Source: PKWO01 sp036384915 (GTDB lineage Bacteria > Pseudomonadota > Gammaproteobacteria > Burkholderiales > Burkholderiaceae_D). From it: DNA of 64,000 nucleotides. Positions within the stretch are counted from its first letter, which is position 1, and the number at the start of each line of letters is the position of its first letter. Positions 23,007 to 31,400 of this stretch are shown here, piece by piece. The DNA is taken from positions 1-64,000 of the forward strand of contig DASVLJ010000079.1 of NCBI GenBank assembly GCA_036384915.1, in the 5' to 3' direction. Made by a program: the position numbers and the translations under genes. The notes under the pieces were generated by a model, which was given only the letters and a program-made list of their open reading frames with translations, had not been told where the DNA came from and made no database searches.

Positions 23007-23359
23007 GGCGCCAATTTCATCTTCCGCGCCCTCGGGCGCAGAGCGAGGAAATGATCGAGCGGTTTGATCTTGAGTGCCGGCACGGCAATGCGACGCTGTT
23101 CCTGACAGAAAGCCGCCGCCATCGCTTCGAGATTGGCCTCGGAAAAGCTCTGCGCCAGATGGAACGGCGCCTTCAGCGTGGCGTGGAAGCCGTACCGCCG
23201 CGCGCCGCTGGTGAACTGTGACAACAGCACCGGGGGAATGCCTGGCACGGTTTCCTGCCCTATTGCAAGATCACGCTCCGCATCGCGCCCGATCCAGCAA
23301 TTGCCGGCTTCGGCCCAGGGCGAACCCGGTTCAGGCGCGAAGTACAGGGCGTAGCGCAT
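22919..23359 (-). pseudogene. DUF1045 N-terminal part, separated by a frameshift
   Basis: ATG 23359 starts two bases after the phnM stop. It gives MRYALYFAPEPGSPWAEAGNCWIGRDAE, then RRYGFHATLKAPFHLAQSF (the first HxT of a 2H phosphoesterase) and LKIKPLDHFLALRP, a textbook DUF1045 N-terminus. After CGCCCG near 23040 the family match jumps to another frame (EGAEDEIGALAMRCVSYFD), which continues to PhnN. Restoring one base at this point would make one ~418-residue DUF1045-PhnN protein. Either the gene is broken in this strain or the assembly has a single-base error in a GC-rich run. Confidence 0.75.
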
Positions 23360-23361
23360 GG

Positions 23362-24570
23362 CTAAGCTGCCATTTGATAGCTGCGCCTGGTTTCCATGCG
23401 CGCCGGTTCGGCGCAATAAGCCAGACGGCCTGCAGCGATAGTGGCGACCAGGCGCGCCGAGCCTGCAGCGCCCGGTTCGACCAGCAGCAAATCGGCGCGC
23501 CGCCCCGAGGCGATGCGGCCGCGGTCGGCCAGCCCGAGCGCGGCGGCGGGGTGTTCCGACACCATGCGCCAGGCATCGGCCAGCGTGCAGGCGCCTTCGT
23601 GGGCCAGCTTGAACGGGGCGTGCAGCATGGCGGGGTAGTAATAATCCGATACCAGGATGTCGCACATGCGGCTCTTGACGGCATCGATGGCGGCCAGCGC
23701 GCCGCGGTGGCTGCCGCCCAGGAGCACATTGGGTGCGCCCATGATGACGCGGTTGTCGTAAGACAGCGCCGCAAACAGGGCATCCTGGCTCATGGGGAAT
23801 TCGGAAATGGTGACGCCCAACTGCTGGTAGCGCTCGCGGTCGGCGCTATTGGTGTCGTCGTGCGAAGCCATGGGCACGCGATGCCTGGCGCAAGCTTCGG
23901 CCAAGCGCGCCACGGCTCTCGCCACTTCCTCGCGCGCACGGCTTTCGGCGATCTTGACGCGGGCGCAAAAGGCGTCGGTGGCGCAGCGGGCGCGCGCCGC
24001 ATAGGCGGCCAGTTTTTCCGGGCGCTTGCTGCCGGCGATGATCTGCGGCAGGTGCTCATTGAAGGCGAAAAAATCGATGCGGCCCTGGGCGATCCAATCC
24101 AGCGCATCGGCCACACCCTCGAGGTGGGCTGTTTCAAAACGCAAATGCACGCGATGGTCGACGTGGCTGTTGGCGCGCAATCGCGCGACTTGATTGAGCA
24201 GGGCCAGCGCCGGCTCCCGGCCGCGCAAGCCGCCTTCCCAGCTATAGGCCAAGCCGTGGCAAGCCGTGGTGATGCCGTTGGCGGCGAGCTGCCGGTCGGT
24301 ATCGGCCAGGGCGATGTCGTGCGCGAATTGCGTGTCGGGACGCGGCTGGATCTGGCGCTCGAAGGCGTCACCATGCAGGTCGACGATACCGGGCAAGACC
24401 AGCAAGCCCTGGGCGTCGAACACCGTGCCTTCATTGCCCGATTTGACCGAACCGCCGACGTGATCGATGCGCGCACCGTAGAGCGTGAGGTCGGACGGCG
24501 TCCAGTCCGTGCTGCCATCTTGCTGTTGAACCAAACCGGTTCCGCCGTGTATGAAGAGCCTTGTGTCCAT
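23362..24570 (-). CDS. phnM: Alpha-D-ribose 1-methylphosphonate 5-triphosphate diphosphatase PhnM
   Basis: The 402-residue amidohydrolase has the PhnM metal motif VDLHGDAFERQ (His66, Asp68), CHGLAYSWEGG, DFFAFNEHLPQ, MASHDDT, VIMGAPNVLLGGSHRG, DILVSDYYYP and the C-terminal GRIASGRRADLLLV. PhnM removes pyrophosphate from ribose methylphosphonate triphosphate in C-P lyase degradation. The core lyase genes phnG-L are not in the window, so here it is grouped only with DUF1045 and phnN. It may act on another ribosyl triphosphate, or the lyase genes may lie elsewhere. It diverges from the amidotransferase gene. Confidence 0.9.
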   Translation of the reverse strand: MDTRLFIHGGTGLVQQQDGSTDWTPSDLTLYGARIDHVGGSVKSGNEGTVFDAQGLLVLPGIVDLHGDAFERQIQPRPDTQFAHDIALADTDRQLAANGITTACHGLAYSWEGGLRGREPALALLNQVARLRANSHVDHRVHLRFETAHLEGVADALDWIAQGRIDFFAFNEHLPQIIAGSKRPEKLAAYAARARCATDAFCARVKIAESRAREEVARAVARLAEACARHRVPMASHDDTNSADRERYQQLGVTISEFPMSQDALFAALSYDNRVIMGAPNVLLGGSHRGALAAIDAVKSRMCDILVSDYYYPAMLHAPFKLAHEGACTLADAWRMVSEHPAAALGLADRGRIASGRRADLLLVEPGAAGSARLVATIAAGRLAYCAEPARMETRRSYQMAA

Positions 24571-24597
24571 GAATCACCTGAAAGAGAATCCCGACAA

Positions 24598-24642
24598 TGT
24601 CAAAGGTGCATGCTAGTGCCCGAATATGACCGGCCTTTGACA
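24598..24642. promoter_or_regulatory. Inverted repeat between phnM and the divergent amidotransferase gene
   Basis: TGTCAAAGG (24598-24606) is exactly mirrored by CCTTTGACA (24634-24642), centre to centre 36 bp apart. It begins 27 nt before the phnM start codon. It could be a paired operator or a stem in the phnM leader. Confidence 0.4.
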
Positions 24643-24775
24643 TCATGGTTCATTTGTCGTTTTGGCAGCATCGATATCGTGGCGCGGCAGCAAGGAAACG
24701 CAAGTCATTGCCGCTCAGGAACTATTGTCGGCAATGGTATTCTTAGCGCTATTACCCTGATTCCATCTTTCCGCC

Positions 24776-25540
24776 ATGTGTCAATTGCTCGGGATGAATT
24801 GCAACGTCCCCACCGACATCGTATTCAGCTTCACAGGATTTGCCGAACGCGGCGGCGGCAGCGACAAGCACAAGGACGGCTGGGGCATCGCTTTCTTCGA
24901 AGGCGCCGGCGTGCGCCATTTCGTCGACCATGAGGCGGCCGTCAGTTCGCCCGTGGCCGAACTGATCCGGCGTTATCCCATCAAATCGAAAAATGTGATC
25001 TCGCATATTCGCAAGGCGACCCAGGGTGAGGTATTGCTGGAAAATTGCCATCCTTTCGTGCGAGAGCTCTGGGGCCGTTACTGGGTATTTGCGCACAACG
25101 GCGACTTGAAGGATTTTCATCCGCCTATTTCCGGGCCCTACCGCCCCGTGGGCCAGACCGACAGCGAGCGCGCGTTCTGCCACATCTTGCAAGTCTTGCT
25201 CGAGCGCTTCGGCGAGCGCATGCCTGCGCTGGAGGAATTGCGCAATGTGCTGGCCGAACTTGCGGAAAACATTGCCTCACACGGTCCGTTCAACATGCTG
25301 CTCTCGGATGGTTCGGCCCTGTTCGCACATTGCTCGACAAATCTGTTCTATGTCGTGCGGCAGCACCCGTTTGCCACCGCCAAGCTGGCCAACAACGACA
25401 TCCGCGTCGACTTCGCCCAAGTGACCACACCGACGGACCGTGTCGCGGTAATCGTCACGGAACCGCTGACCGACAACGAGGACTGGACTCCATTCCAGAG
25501 CGGTGAGATGAAAATGTTTCTTGAAGGGGAGCCGGTCTAG
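24776..25540 (+). CDS. Class II glutamine amidotransferase (YafJ-like)
   Basis: The 254-residue protein starts MCQLLGMN, placing the N-terminal nucleophile Cys2 directly after Met. Family blocks are DGWGIAFFEG, SKNVISHIRKATQGEVLLENCHPFV, YWVFAHNGDLKDF, GQTDSERAFCHIL and GPFNMLLSDG. It matches the YafJ/EgtC-like Ntn-hydrolase group, which splits glutamine or a gamma-glutamyl bond. It is not linked to ergothioneine genes here. The true substrate is unknown. No signal peptide. Confidence 0.88.
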   Translation: MCQLLGMNCNVPTDIVFSFTGFAERGGGSDKHKDGWGIAFFEGAGVRHFVDHEAAVSSPVAELIRRYPIKSKNVISHIRKATQGEVLLENCHPFVRELWGRYWVFAHNGDLKDFHPPISGPYRPVGQTDSERAFCHILQVLLERFGERMPALEELRNVLAELAENIASHGPFNMLLSDGSALFAHCSTNLFYVVRQHPFATAKLANNDIRVDFAQVTTPTDRVAVIVTEPLTDNEDWTPFQSGEMKMFLEGEPV

Positions 25541-25671
25541 TTAACATCTAATGCGGTGCACCATGGAATTTTGCGGTTTTACGAGATAAAAACCCGCAAA
25601 AGTAAGGTAAATTCCGTACTAGAGCGAAGCGCTCAATGCCCTGCCCAACCGTGCGAGCGAATTATCCGACC

Positions 25672-26949
25672 ATGTCCGATCAAACACCGCTCACCACCGT
25701 GCCCCCTCTGCGAGTCAGAGAATTCTTTCTGGCACGCCAACCCATCCTGGACCGCAACCAGGAGCTGGTGGCGTATGAGCTGCTGTTTCGCGGCGGCGAA
25801 GTCGCCAGTGCCGATATCACCAACGATCTTTCGGCAACGGCCGCCGTCATTTCCCACACCGCCCAGCTCGGCATCGAAAAGGTGATAGGCGATGCGCTCG
25901 GTTTCGTCAATGTCGATGCGGCCGTGCTGATGAGCGACATCTTCGCCTTCCTGCCGCGCGAGCGTGTGGTGCTGGAGATCGTCGAGACGGTGCAGGCCAC
26001 GCCGGAGGTGGTGGCGCGCGTCAAGGAATTGTCGGAACAAGGCTTCCAGTTTGCGCTCGACGACGTGATCACCGACAGCGCAGACGTGCAAAAGCTGCTG
26101 CCGATGACGTCCATCGTCAAGTTCGATTTGCGCGATATGCCGCTCTCCGCCTTGCTCAAGTTGACGCCGCAATTCAAGCAAGCCGGCAAGAAATTGCTGG
26201 CCGAGAAGGTCGAGTCTTACGGCCAGTTCAAGATCTGCCTCGACCTCGGCTTCGACTATTTCCAGGGCTATTATTTCGCCAAGCCCTCGCTCTTGTCGGG
26301 CAAGAAGCTCTCGCCTTCGCAATTGGCGGTGATGGACATGATGAAGCTGGTGCTGTCCGACGCCGGGACCGCCGAGATCGAGCGGGCGATCAAGCAGGAT
26401 GCGGCCTTGAGCCTGAACCTGCTGCGCCTGGCCAATGCCCCGGCATTCGGCATCCGCCACCGCATCGATTCGCTGTCGCAAGCCTTGATCGTTCTCGGGC
26501 GCGACCACTTGCGGCGTTGGCTGCAGATCATGCTGTATGCCGAACCGTGCAAGAAAGGGCACAGCCTGCCGCCGCTATTGGCGCTGGCCACCACGCGCGG
26601 CAAGATGCTGGAACTCTTGGCGCGCAAGGTTGCGCCTGACAACCGCAATACTGCCGACACCGCCTTCACCGTCGGCATCATGTCGCTGGCCGATACCCTG
26701 TTCGGCATGCCCATGGAAGCCATCCTGGAACAGATCCACCTGATCGACGAGGTGGCCCAGGCGCTGTTGTCGCGCAAGGGCTTCTATGGCGATCTGCTCA
26801 AGCTCGCCGAATACCTGGAGCGCATCGAGGAAGCGCAGGATCTGATTCCGCCCTTATTGCGCAAGCTCCAGCTCTCGCACGACGATTTGTACGAACTCGA
26901 AATCGCCTCGTTCGAATGGAGCGACCAGGTGGCGCATAGCGCCGTCTGA
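25672..26949 (+). CDS. EAL-HDOD (YuxH-type) signalling protein with degenerate EAL
   Basis: The ATG at 25672 (MSDQTPL) gives 425 residues. The N-terminal half is an EAL-type fold: FFLARQPILDRNQELVAYELLFRGG, with YELLFR where active enzymes have ExLxR, and FALDDVITDS and LLAEKVESYGQFKICLDLGFDYFQGYYFAKP. The last two keep the EKVE and DxFQGYxF pattern but lack the full metal set, so c-di-GMP hydrolysis is doubtful. The C-terminal half is an HDOD domain (IERAIKQDAALSLNLLRLANAPAFGIRHRIDSLSQALIVLGRDHLRRWL). Such proteins regulate motility and surface life as non-enzymatic switches. Confidence 0.88.
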   Translation: MSDQTPLTTVPPLRVREFFLARQPILDRNQELVAYELLFRGGEVASADITNDLSATAAVISHTAQLGIEKVIGDALGFVNVDAAVLMSDIFAFLPRERVVLEIVETVQATPEVVARVKELSEQGFQFALDDVITDSADVQKLLPMTSIVKFDLRDMPLSALLKLTPQFKQAGKKLLAEKVESYGQFKICLDLGFDYFQGYYFAKPSLLSGKKLSPSQLAVMDMMKLVLSDAGTAEIERAIKQDAALSLNLLRLANAPAFGIRHRIDSLSQALIVLGRDHLRRWLQIMLYAEPCKKGHSLPPLLALATTRGKMLELLARKVAPDNRNTADTAFTVGIMSLADTLFGMPMEAILEQIHLIDEVAQALLSRKGFYGDLLKLAEYLERIEEAQDLIPPLLRKLQLSHDDLYELEIASFEWSDQVAHSAV

Positions 26950-27477
26950 TCACAGATAACCGGTCAGGCCCAGCAATCCCGCCCCCGCCAGCAACAACAG
27001 GGGATGGACGCGCGTCTTCAGGCTGAGAAAGGCCGTAGCGGCTGTCACGCCATAGGCGAGCCAGGTATGGTCAGCCTCGCGCGTCAACACATACCCCGAA
27101 GCCAGCACCAGCCCCACCGTCACCGACACCAGCCCGTTTTGCACGACGACGCGCCAGTACGCTTCCTTGTAACGGTCCCAGACACGCGTAAAGCCGTAGA
27201 CCAACAGCGAGGACGGGAGACACATGGCGAAGGTGGCAACCAAGGCGCCCGGGATGCCTGCCAGCTTCCAGCCGAGCAGGCTGACGATCAGCACATTGGG
27301 GCCGGGCGCGGCTTGCGACAGGGAGACCAGCGAAACGAAATCGCCGCTGTTCATCCAGCCGCGCAACTCGACCAGCTGATGGTGCATTTCGGGAATCAAA
27401 ACATTGGCCCCGCCTATGGCGACCAGCGACAGCGCGAGAAAATAAGAGGCGACTTCCGACAAGGGACGACCGTTCAT
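26950..27477 (-). CDS. chrA: Chromate transporter, short-chain C-terminal-type subunit
   Basis: The 175-residue membrane protein starts at ATG 27477, inside the preceding stop (ATGA overlap). SLVAIGGANVLIPEMHHQLVELRGWMNSGDFVSLVSLSQAAPGPNVLIVSLLGWKLAGIPGAL is the conserved CHR-domain block, followed by about four more hydrophobic segments. The CHR superfamily exports chromate. Long members have two homologous halves in one chain; here the halves are separate genes, as in the short-chain ChrA pairs. Confidence 0.87.
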   Translation of the reverse strand: MNGRPLSEVASYFLALSLVAIGGANVLIPEMHHQLVELRGWMNSGDFVSLVSLSQAAPGPNVLIVSLLGWKLAGIPGALVATFAMCLPSSLLVYGFTRVWDRYKEAYWRVVVQNGLVSVTVGLVLASGYVLTREADHTWLAYGVTAATAFLSLKTRVHPLLLLAGAGLLGLTGYL

Positions 27478-28040
27478 TTGCGCCCCCTCCAGGCCAGGAG
27501 GATAGATAACGGCGCCAGCACGCCGAGTACCAGCAACAAGGGCCAAGCCAGCAAGCCGCAACCGGCAAAAGACAGTGCCGAGATGCCGGTGGTGCGCCAT
27601 GACTTTGCCTGGCGCGAGAGCATGTTCCAGCCCACCGCCACCACGAGCCCCGCGCTGGCCGCCGCCGTGCCGTTGACCAGGTGCCGCACCGCCGGCACCT
27701 GGCCATAAGCGCCGTATAGCGTGGCCAACAGCATCAGGATGGCGAACGGTGCCGCCATCAGTCCCAAGAAGGCCAGGAAGGCGCCGAGCGGGCCATGAAA
27801 GCGCGCTCCGAGCATGATGGAGAGATTGACCACGTTGGGGCCCGGCAGAATCTGGCCCAGGCTCAAACCTTCGTTGAATTCCTCCGCTGTCAGCCAGCGT
27901 TCCTTTTCCACCAGTGCACGGCGCGCAAACGGCAGCACGCCGCCGAAGCTGACGATACCCATCATGAAAAAGCAGCGGAACAGCTGCCATTTGCTCGTAG
28001 GTATCGGCTTGTTACCTGATGTGTCAATGCGGGTTTCCAT
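27474..28040 (-). CDS. chrA: Chromate transporter, short-chain N-terminal-type subunit
   Basis: The 188-residue protein from ATG 28040 carries the first CHR half: WQLFRCFFMMGIVSFGGVLPFARRALVEKERWLTAEEFNEGLSLGQILPGPNVVNLSIMLGARFHGPLGAF, with the FGG...PGPN signature, then several membrane segments. It overlaps the second subunit gene by 4 nt, and the two would form a heterodimer with opposite orientations in the membrane, as known for short-chain pairs. The divergent LysR gene 76 bp away is the natural candidate regulator. Chromate is the family substrate; the real anion is not shown. Confidence 0.87.
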   Translation of the reverse strand: METRIDTSGNKPIPTSKWQLFRCFFMMGIVSFGGVLPFARRALVEKERWLTAEEFNEGLSLGQILPGPNVVNLSIMLGARFHGPLGAFLAFLGLMAAPFAILMLLATLYGAYGQVPAVRHLVNGTAAASAGLVVAVGWNMLSRQAKSWRTTGISALSFAGCGLLAWPLLLVLGVLAPLSILLAWRGRK

Positions 28041-28116
28041 GACTGCAGCATAGCAGCCTGTTGCCTCGCCGAAAAACGATTTATCCTGCTGTTTTATGTG
28101 AGATATACTCACAAGA

Positions 28117-29001
28117 ATGAACGCCGACCTTCCACCGCTCAACGCCCTGCGCGCCTTTGAAGCTGCGGCACGCTTAGGCAGTTTTTCGGCGGCGGCGGAA
28201 AGCCTGTATGTGACCCACGGTGCAATCAGCCGTCAAGTACGCGGGCTTGAGGATTGGCTAGGCACATCCTTGTTCGAGCGCCACGGCAGGCGTGTCTCGC
28301 TGACAGCGCCAGGGCGTGAATATTTTCTCGCCGTGCAGTCGGCATTCCAGAATATCGCCGGCGCGACACGGCGCGTGGCCGAGAGCGGTACGCAGCGGCG
28401 CCTGACGCTCGATGCGCTGCCCACCTTCACCATGCATTGGCTGCTGCCGCGCCTGACACGCTTCCAGTTGCGCCATCCCGGCGTGGAATTGAACTTGATC
28501 ACGTCCGACCGGCCGCCGGACCAGAGCATGCATTTCGATCTGGCGATCCGGCGCGGGCCGCTGGAATTGGCGGGCCATATCTCGCGCGAATTCTTGATCG
28601 AACGTGAGATTCCGGTGTGCAGCCCTGCATTGTTGAAACGTTTGCCCCTGCACGAAGTCAAGGACTTGAGACAGCATACCCTGCTCTCGTCGGCGGGCCG
28701 GCCGCATTCATGGCAACGCTGGCTGGCCGAAGCCGGCATGCCGGGCCTGGAGCCCAAGGGCAGGCAGCAGTTCGACCACTTCTACCTGACCCTGCAAGCG
28801 GCGGTCGACGGCATCGGCGTGGCGCTCGGCCCGCGCCCCGTGATCGACCGCGAACTCGAAGCCGGCCGCCTGGTCATGCCCCTGGCCGGCCCGACCGTGC
28901 CTTCGCGCGCCTATTTCTGGCTGGTGCCGGAAAGCCGCGCCGAAGACCCGGCATTGCGCAATTTCTGCGACTGGCTGCTTGAAGAAGCCGGCGCCGGCTG
29001 A
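28117..29001 (+). CDS. LysR-family regulator, GcvA-like
   Basis: The 294-residue protein starts MNADLPPLNALRAFEAAARLGSFSAAAESLYVTHGAISRQVRGLEDWLGTSLFERHGRRVSLTAPG, the HTH of the GcvA branch of LysR regulators. The effector domain (RRLTLDALPTFTMHWLLPRLTRFQLRHPGVELNLITSDRP) follows. It is divergent from the chromate transporter pair, and the 76-bp gap must hold both promoters. This is the classical layout for a LysR regulator and its target operon. The effector is unknown. Confidence 0.88.
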   Translation: MNADLPPLNALRAFEAAARLGSFSAAAESLYVTHGAISRQVRGLEDWLGTSLFERHGRRVSLTAPGREYFLAVQSAFQNIAGATRRVAESGTQRRLTLDALPTFTMHWLLPRLTRFQLRHPGVELNLITSDRPPDQSMHFDLAIRRGPLELAGHISREFLIEREIPVCSPALLKRLPLHEVKDLRQHTLLSSAGRPHSWQRWLAEAGMPGLEPKGRQQFDHFYLTLQAAVDGIGVALGPRPVIDRELEAGRLVMPLAGPTVPSRAYFWLVPESRAEDPALRNFCDWLLEEAGAG

Positions 29002-29084
29002 TCCTATCCTCTCACCGCTTTGCGATCGATTCGCGATGCCGCGGATTTTTTTCCCCATACACGCGCTTGCGCAATGCGCCGGCT

Positions 29085-29972
29085 TTAAGGCTGCACAGCC
29101 AACACATTGAAATCGTCAATCCAATGCTGCAGTTTTTCCCTGGCATGGGCGCGCTGCTTGGGTGTAGTGAGGTTGACGATGGTAACCGTCAATTGCGCCA
29201 GGCCATCCTTGGATGCGGCAAAGAAGGCTTGCATTTCCGGGCTGGCTTCCTTGCGCTCGAGGAAGTTGTTGGCGATGTAGTTCTTGATCAGCACTGCGGC
29301 AGTCTCGCGCGAGAGCTTTTCCCGGTGGATACGGTCGATCAGGGCGATCAGGGCTTGCTGGCGCCGCGTGCGGTCCTCGACCCAGAATTCATTGTTGAGC
29401 GGCCTGGCGTCCGATGCGCGCCGAATCGCCGCTTCCTGCTCGTCGCTGAAATCGCCGAACCAGTATTCCGCCCATTCCATCACCATCTTGTAACGGTGTT
29501 CCTGCCGCTCTTCGAGGTCACCGTCGAGATATTCCTTGCGGAACTTGCGATTGGTGGCGTCGAACTTCTTCTTCAGCGCGTCCATGTTGTCGCCGCTCAT
29601 CGCAATCGCCAGGTCGGCCAGGTCGGGGGCGGATTGCTCCACCAGACGATCGATCGCCTTATCAATGTCGGCGTACACGGCCATCACATCGGCCTTGCTG
29701 ACGTTATGGTCGAGCTGACGCTGCGCCGTCACCAGGATGGGAACGTAGGTCTTCAACTGCGTGTGGCGATGCCAGGCGTGGAGCGCATCGATGCGCTGCC
29801 TGACCCAGGGACGCTCGCCGGTGTCGAAATCGACATAGCCGTTCAGCCACCAATAGACGATGGTATCGGCATTGTTGTAGCCCAGGCGGCCCAGGCTGCA
29901 GGAAGCCAGCAGCAGGACCAGCCCCAACGCAAACAGACGCCAACCATGCCTGATGATAGAATTTTGCATCAT
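29085..29972 (-). CDS. DUF6279-type lipoprotein
   Basis: The 295-residue protein starts at ATG 29972 or the next codon (29969). Its signal GWRLFALGLVLLLASCSLG has a lipobox (LASC). The mature part, GRLGYNNADTIVYWWLNGYVDFDTGERPWVRQRIDALHAWHRHTQLKTY, is the recognisable N-terminus of the family now called DUF6279 (recalled), with a long helical remainder. It is widespread in proteobacteria and has no assigned role. It is divergent from glmU, with only 15 nt between the starts, so both promoters overlap coding sequence or leader. Confidence 0.75.
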   Translation of the reverse strand: MMQNSIIRHGWRLFALGLVLLLASCSLGRLGYNNADTIVYWWLNGYVDFDTGERPWVRQRIDALHAWHRHTQLKTYVPILVTAQRQLDHNVSKADVMAVYADIDKAIDRLVEQSAPDLADLAIAMSGDNMDALKKKFDATNRKFRKEYLDGDLEERQEHRYKMVMEWAEYWFGDFSDEQEAAIRRASDARPLNNEFWVEDRTRRQQALIALIDRIHREKLSRETAAVLIKNYIANNFLERKEASPEMQAFFAASKDGLAQLTVTIVNLTTPKQRAHAREKLQHWIDDFNVLAVQP

Positions 29973-29987
29973 TTACATTCGTCGCCT

Positions 29988-31346
29988 ATGAACATCGTCA
30001 TTCTCGCGGCCGGCATGGGCAAGCGCATGCATTCCGCCCTGCCCAAGGTGCTGCATCCCCTGGCAGGCAAGCCGCTGCTATCCCACGTCGTCGATACCGC
30101 GCGCAGCCTGCATCCTAACACCCTGACCGTTGTCTATGGGCATGGGGGCGACGCCGTGCCACATGCCTTGCAAGGCGCCGACCTTGCTTTCGCCCTGCAG
30201 GAACCGCAACTGGGCACCGGCCACGCCGTCCAGCAGGCGGCCGTCCGGCTCGACGATAGCGTGCCCACGCTGGTGCTCTACGGCGACGTGCCGTTGACGC
30301 GCGCCGCCACGCTGCAACGCCTGTTGGACAGCGCCGGAACCGATAAGTTGGCCATCCTGACCGTGACCCTGCCAGACCCGACCGGCTATGGCCGCATCGT
30401 ACGCAAGAACGGTGCCATCGTCAGCATCGTCGAGCAAAAGGATGCGAGCGAGGCGCAGCGCGCCATCACTGAAGTCAACACCGGCATCATGGTCGCGCCG
30501 ACGGCGAAATTGAAGACCTGGCTGGCAGGTCTGTCGAACAACAATGCCCAGGGCGAATACTATCTGACCGACATCGTGGCTTGTGCCGTGGCCGACGGTG
30601 TGGCCGTCACTTCGGCGCAGCCCGAAGACGTGGCCGAAACGCTGGGCGTCAACAGCAAGCTGCAACTGGCTGAACTCGAGCGCATGGTGCAATTGCAAAC
30701 GGCGCGCCGCCTGCTCGAACAAGGCGTGACCTTGGCCGACCCGGCACGCATCGATGTGCGCGGCGAACTCGTTTGCGGGCGCGACGTGACGATCGACGTC
30801 AATTGCGTCTTCGAAGGCAGGGTAGAACTGGAAGACGGCGTGCACGTCGGCGCCAATTGCGTGATCCGCAATGCCCGCGTGGGCAAGGGCACCAATATCA
30901 AGAGCTTTTCCCATATCGAAGATGCCGTGATCGGCCCGGCCGGCCAGATCGGCCCCTACGCGCGTCTGCGCCCCGGCACCGTGCTGGCCGAAGACGTCCA
31001 TATCGGCAACTTCGTCGAAATCAAGAACGCCAGCATCGCCGCGCACAGCAAGGCCAACCACTTGAGCTATGTGGGCGATGCCGACATCGGCGCCAGGGTC
31101 AACATCGGCGCCGGCACCATCACCTGCAACTATGACGGTGTCAACAAGTTCCGCACCGTGATCGAAGACGACGCCTTCATCGGCAGCGACACGCAACTCG
31201 TGGCCCCGGTCACGGTGGGCAAAGGCGCCACGCTGGGCGCCGGCACTACGCTAACCAGGAATGCGCCGGCCGGCAAGCTGACCGTGTCGCGCGCGCGCCA
31301 AACCACCATCGAGGGTTGGCAGCGGCCGGAGAAAGTCAAGAAGTGA
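29988..31346 (+). CDS. glmU: Bifunctional UDP-GlcNAc pyrophosphorylase / GlcN-1-P acetyltransferase GlmU
   Basis: The ATG at 29988 gives 452 residues, the usual length; the same frame is open much further upstream but without homology. The uridyltransferase domain has MNIVILAAGMGKRMHSALPKVLHPLAGKPLL, EPQLGTGHAV, YGDVPL and EVNTGIM. The C-terminal left-handed beta-helix acetyltransferase has hexapeptide repeats and RLRPGTVLAEDVHIGNFVEIKNA, SKANHLSYVGDADIG and GAGTITCNYDGVNK. It makes UDP-GlcNAc for peptidoglycan and LPS. glmS lies 1.6 kb downstream on the same strand. Confidence 0.97.
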   Translation: MNIVILAAGMGKRMHSALPKVLHPLAGKPLLSHVVDTARSLHPNTLTVVYGHGGDAVPHALQGADLAFALQEPQLGTGHAVQQAAVRLDDSVPTLVLYGDVPLTRAATLQRLLDSAGTDKLAILTVTLPDPTGYGRIVRKNGAIVSIVEQKDASEAQRAITEVNTGIMVAPTAKLKTWLAGLSNNNAQGEYYLTDIVACAVADGVAVTSAQPEDVAETLGVNSKLQLAELERMVQLQTARRLLEQGVTLADPARIDVRGELVCGRDVTIDVNCVFEGRVELEDGVHVGANCVIRNARVGKGTNIKSFSHIEDAVIGPAGQIGPYARLRPGTVLAEDVHIGNFVEIKNASIAAHSKANHLSYVGDADIGARVNIGAGTITCNYDGVNKFRTVIEDDAFIGSDTQLVAPVTVGKGATLGAGTTLTRNAPAGKLTVSRARQTTIEGWQRPEKVKK

Positions 31347-31359
31347 AGTTGGCGCATGA

Positions 31360-31396
31360 GACCTTGCCCCGACGGGCAAGGTCCGGCCCGCCGGAC
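31360..31396. terminator. Two stacked hairpins between glmU and the convergent gene
   Basis: GACCTTGCCC-CGAC-GGGCAAGGTC (31360-31383) is a perfect 10-bp stem, followed by GTCCGGC-CC-GCCGGAC (31381-31396). There is no clear T-run, so it is a candidate bidirectional terminator of lower certainty. Confidence 0.55.
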
Positions 31397-31400
31397 GACG

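Noticed and set aside
29067..29987. A long N-terminal extension of GlmU
   Set aside because: GlmU homology starts at the MNIVILAAG residues; the extension is antisense to the DUF6279 lipoprotein.
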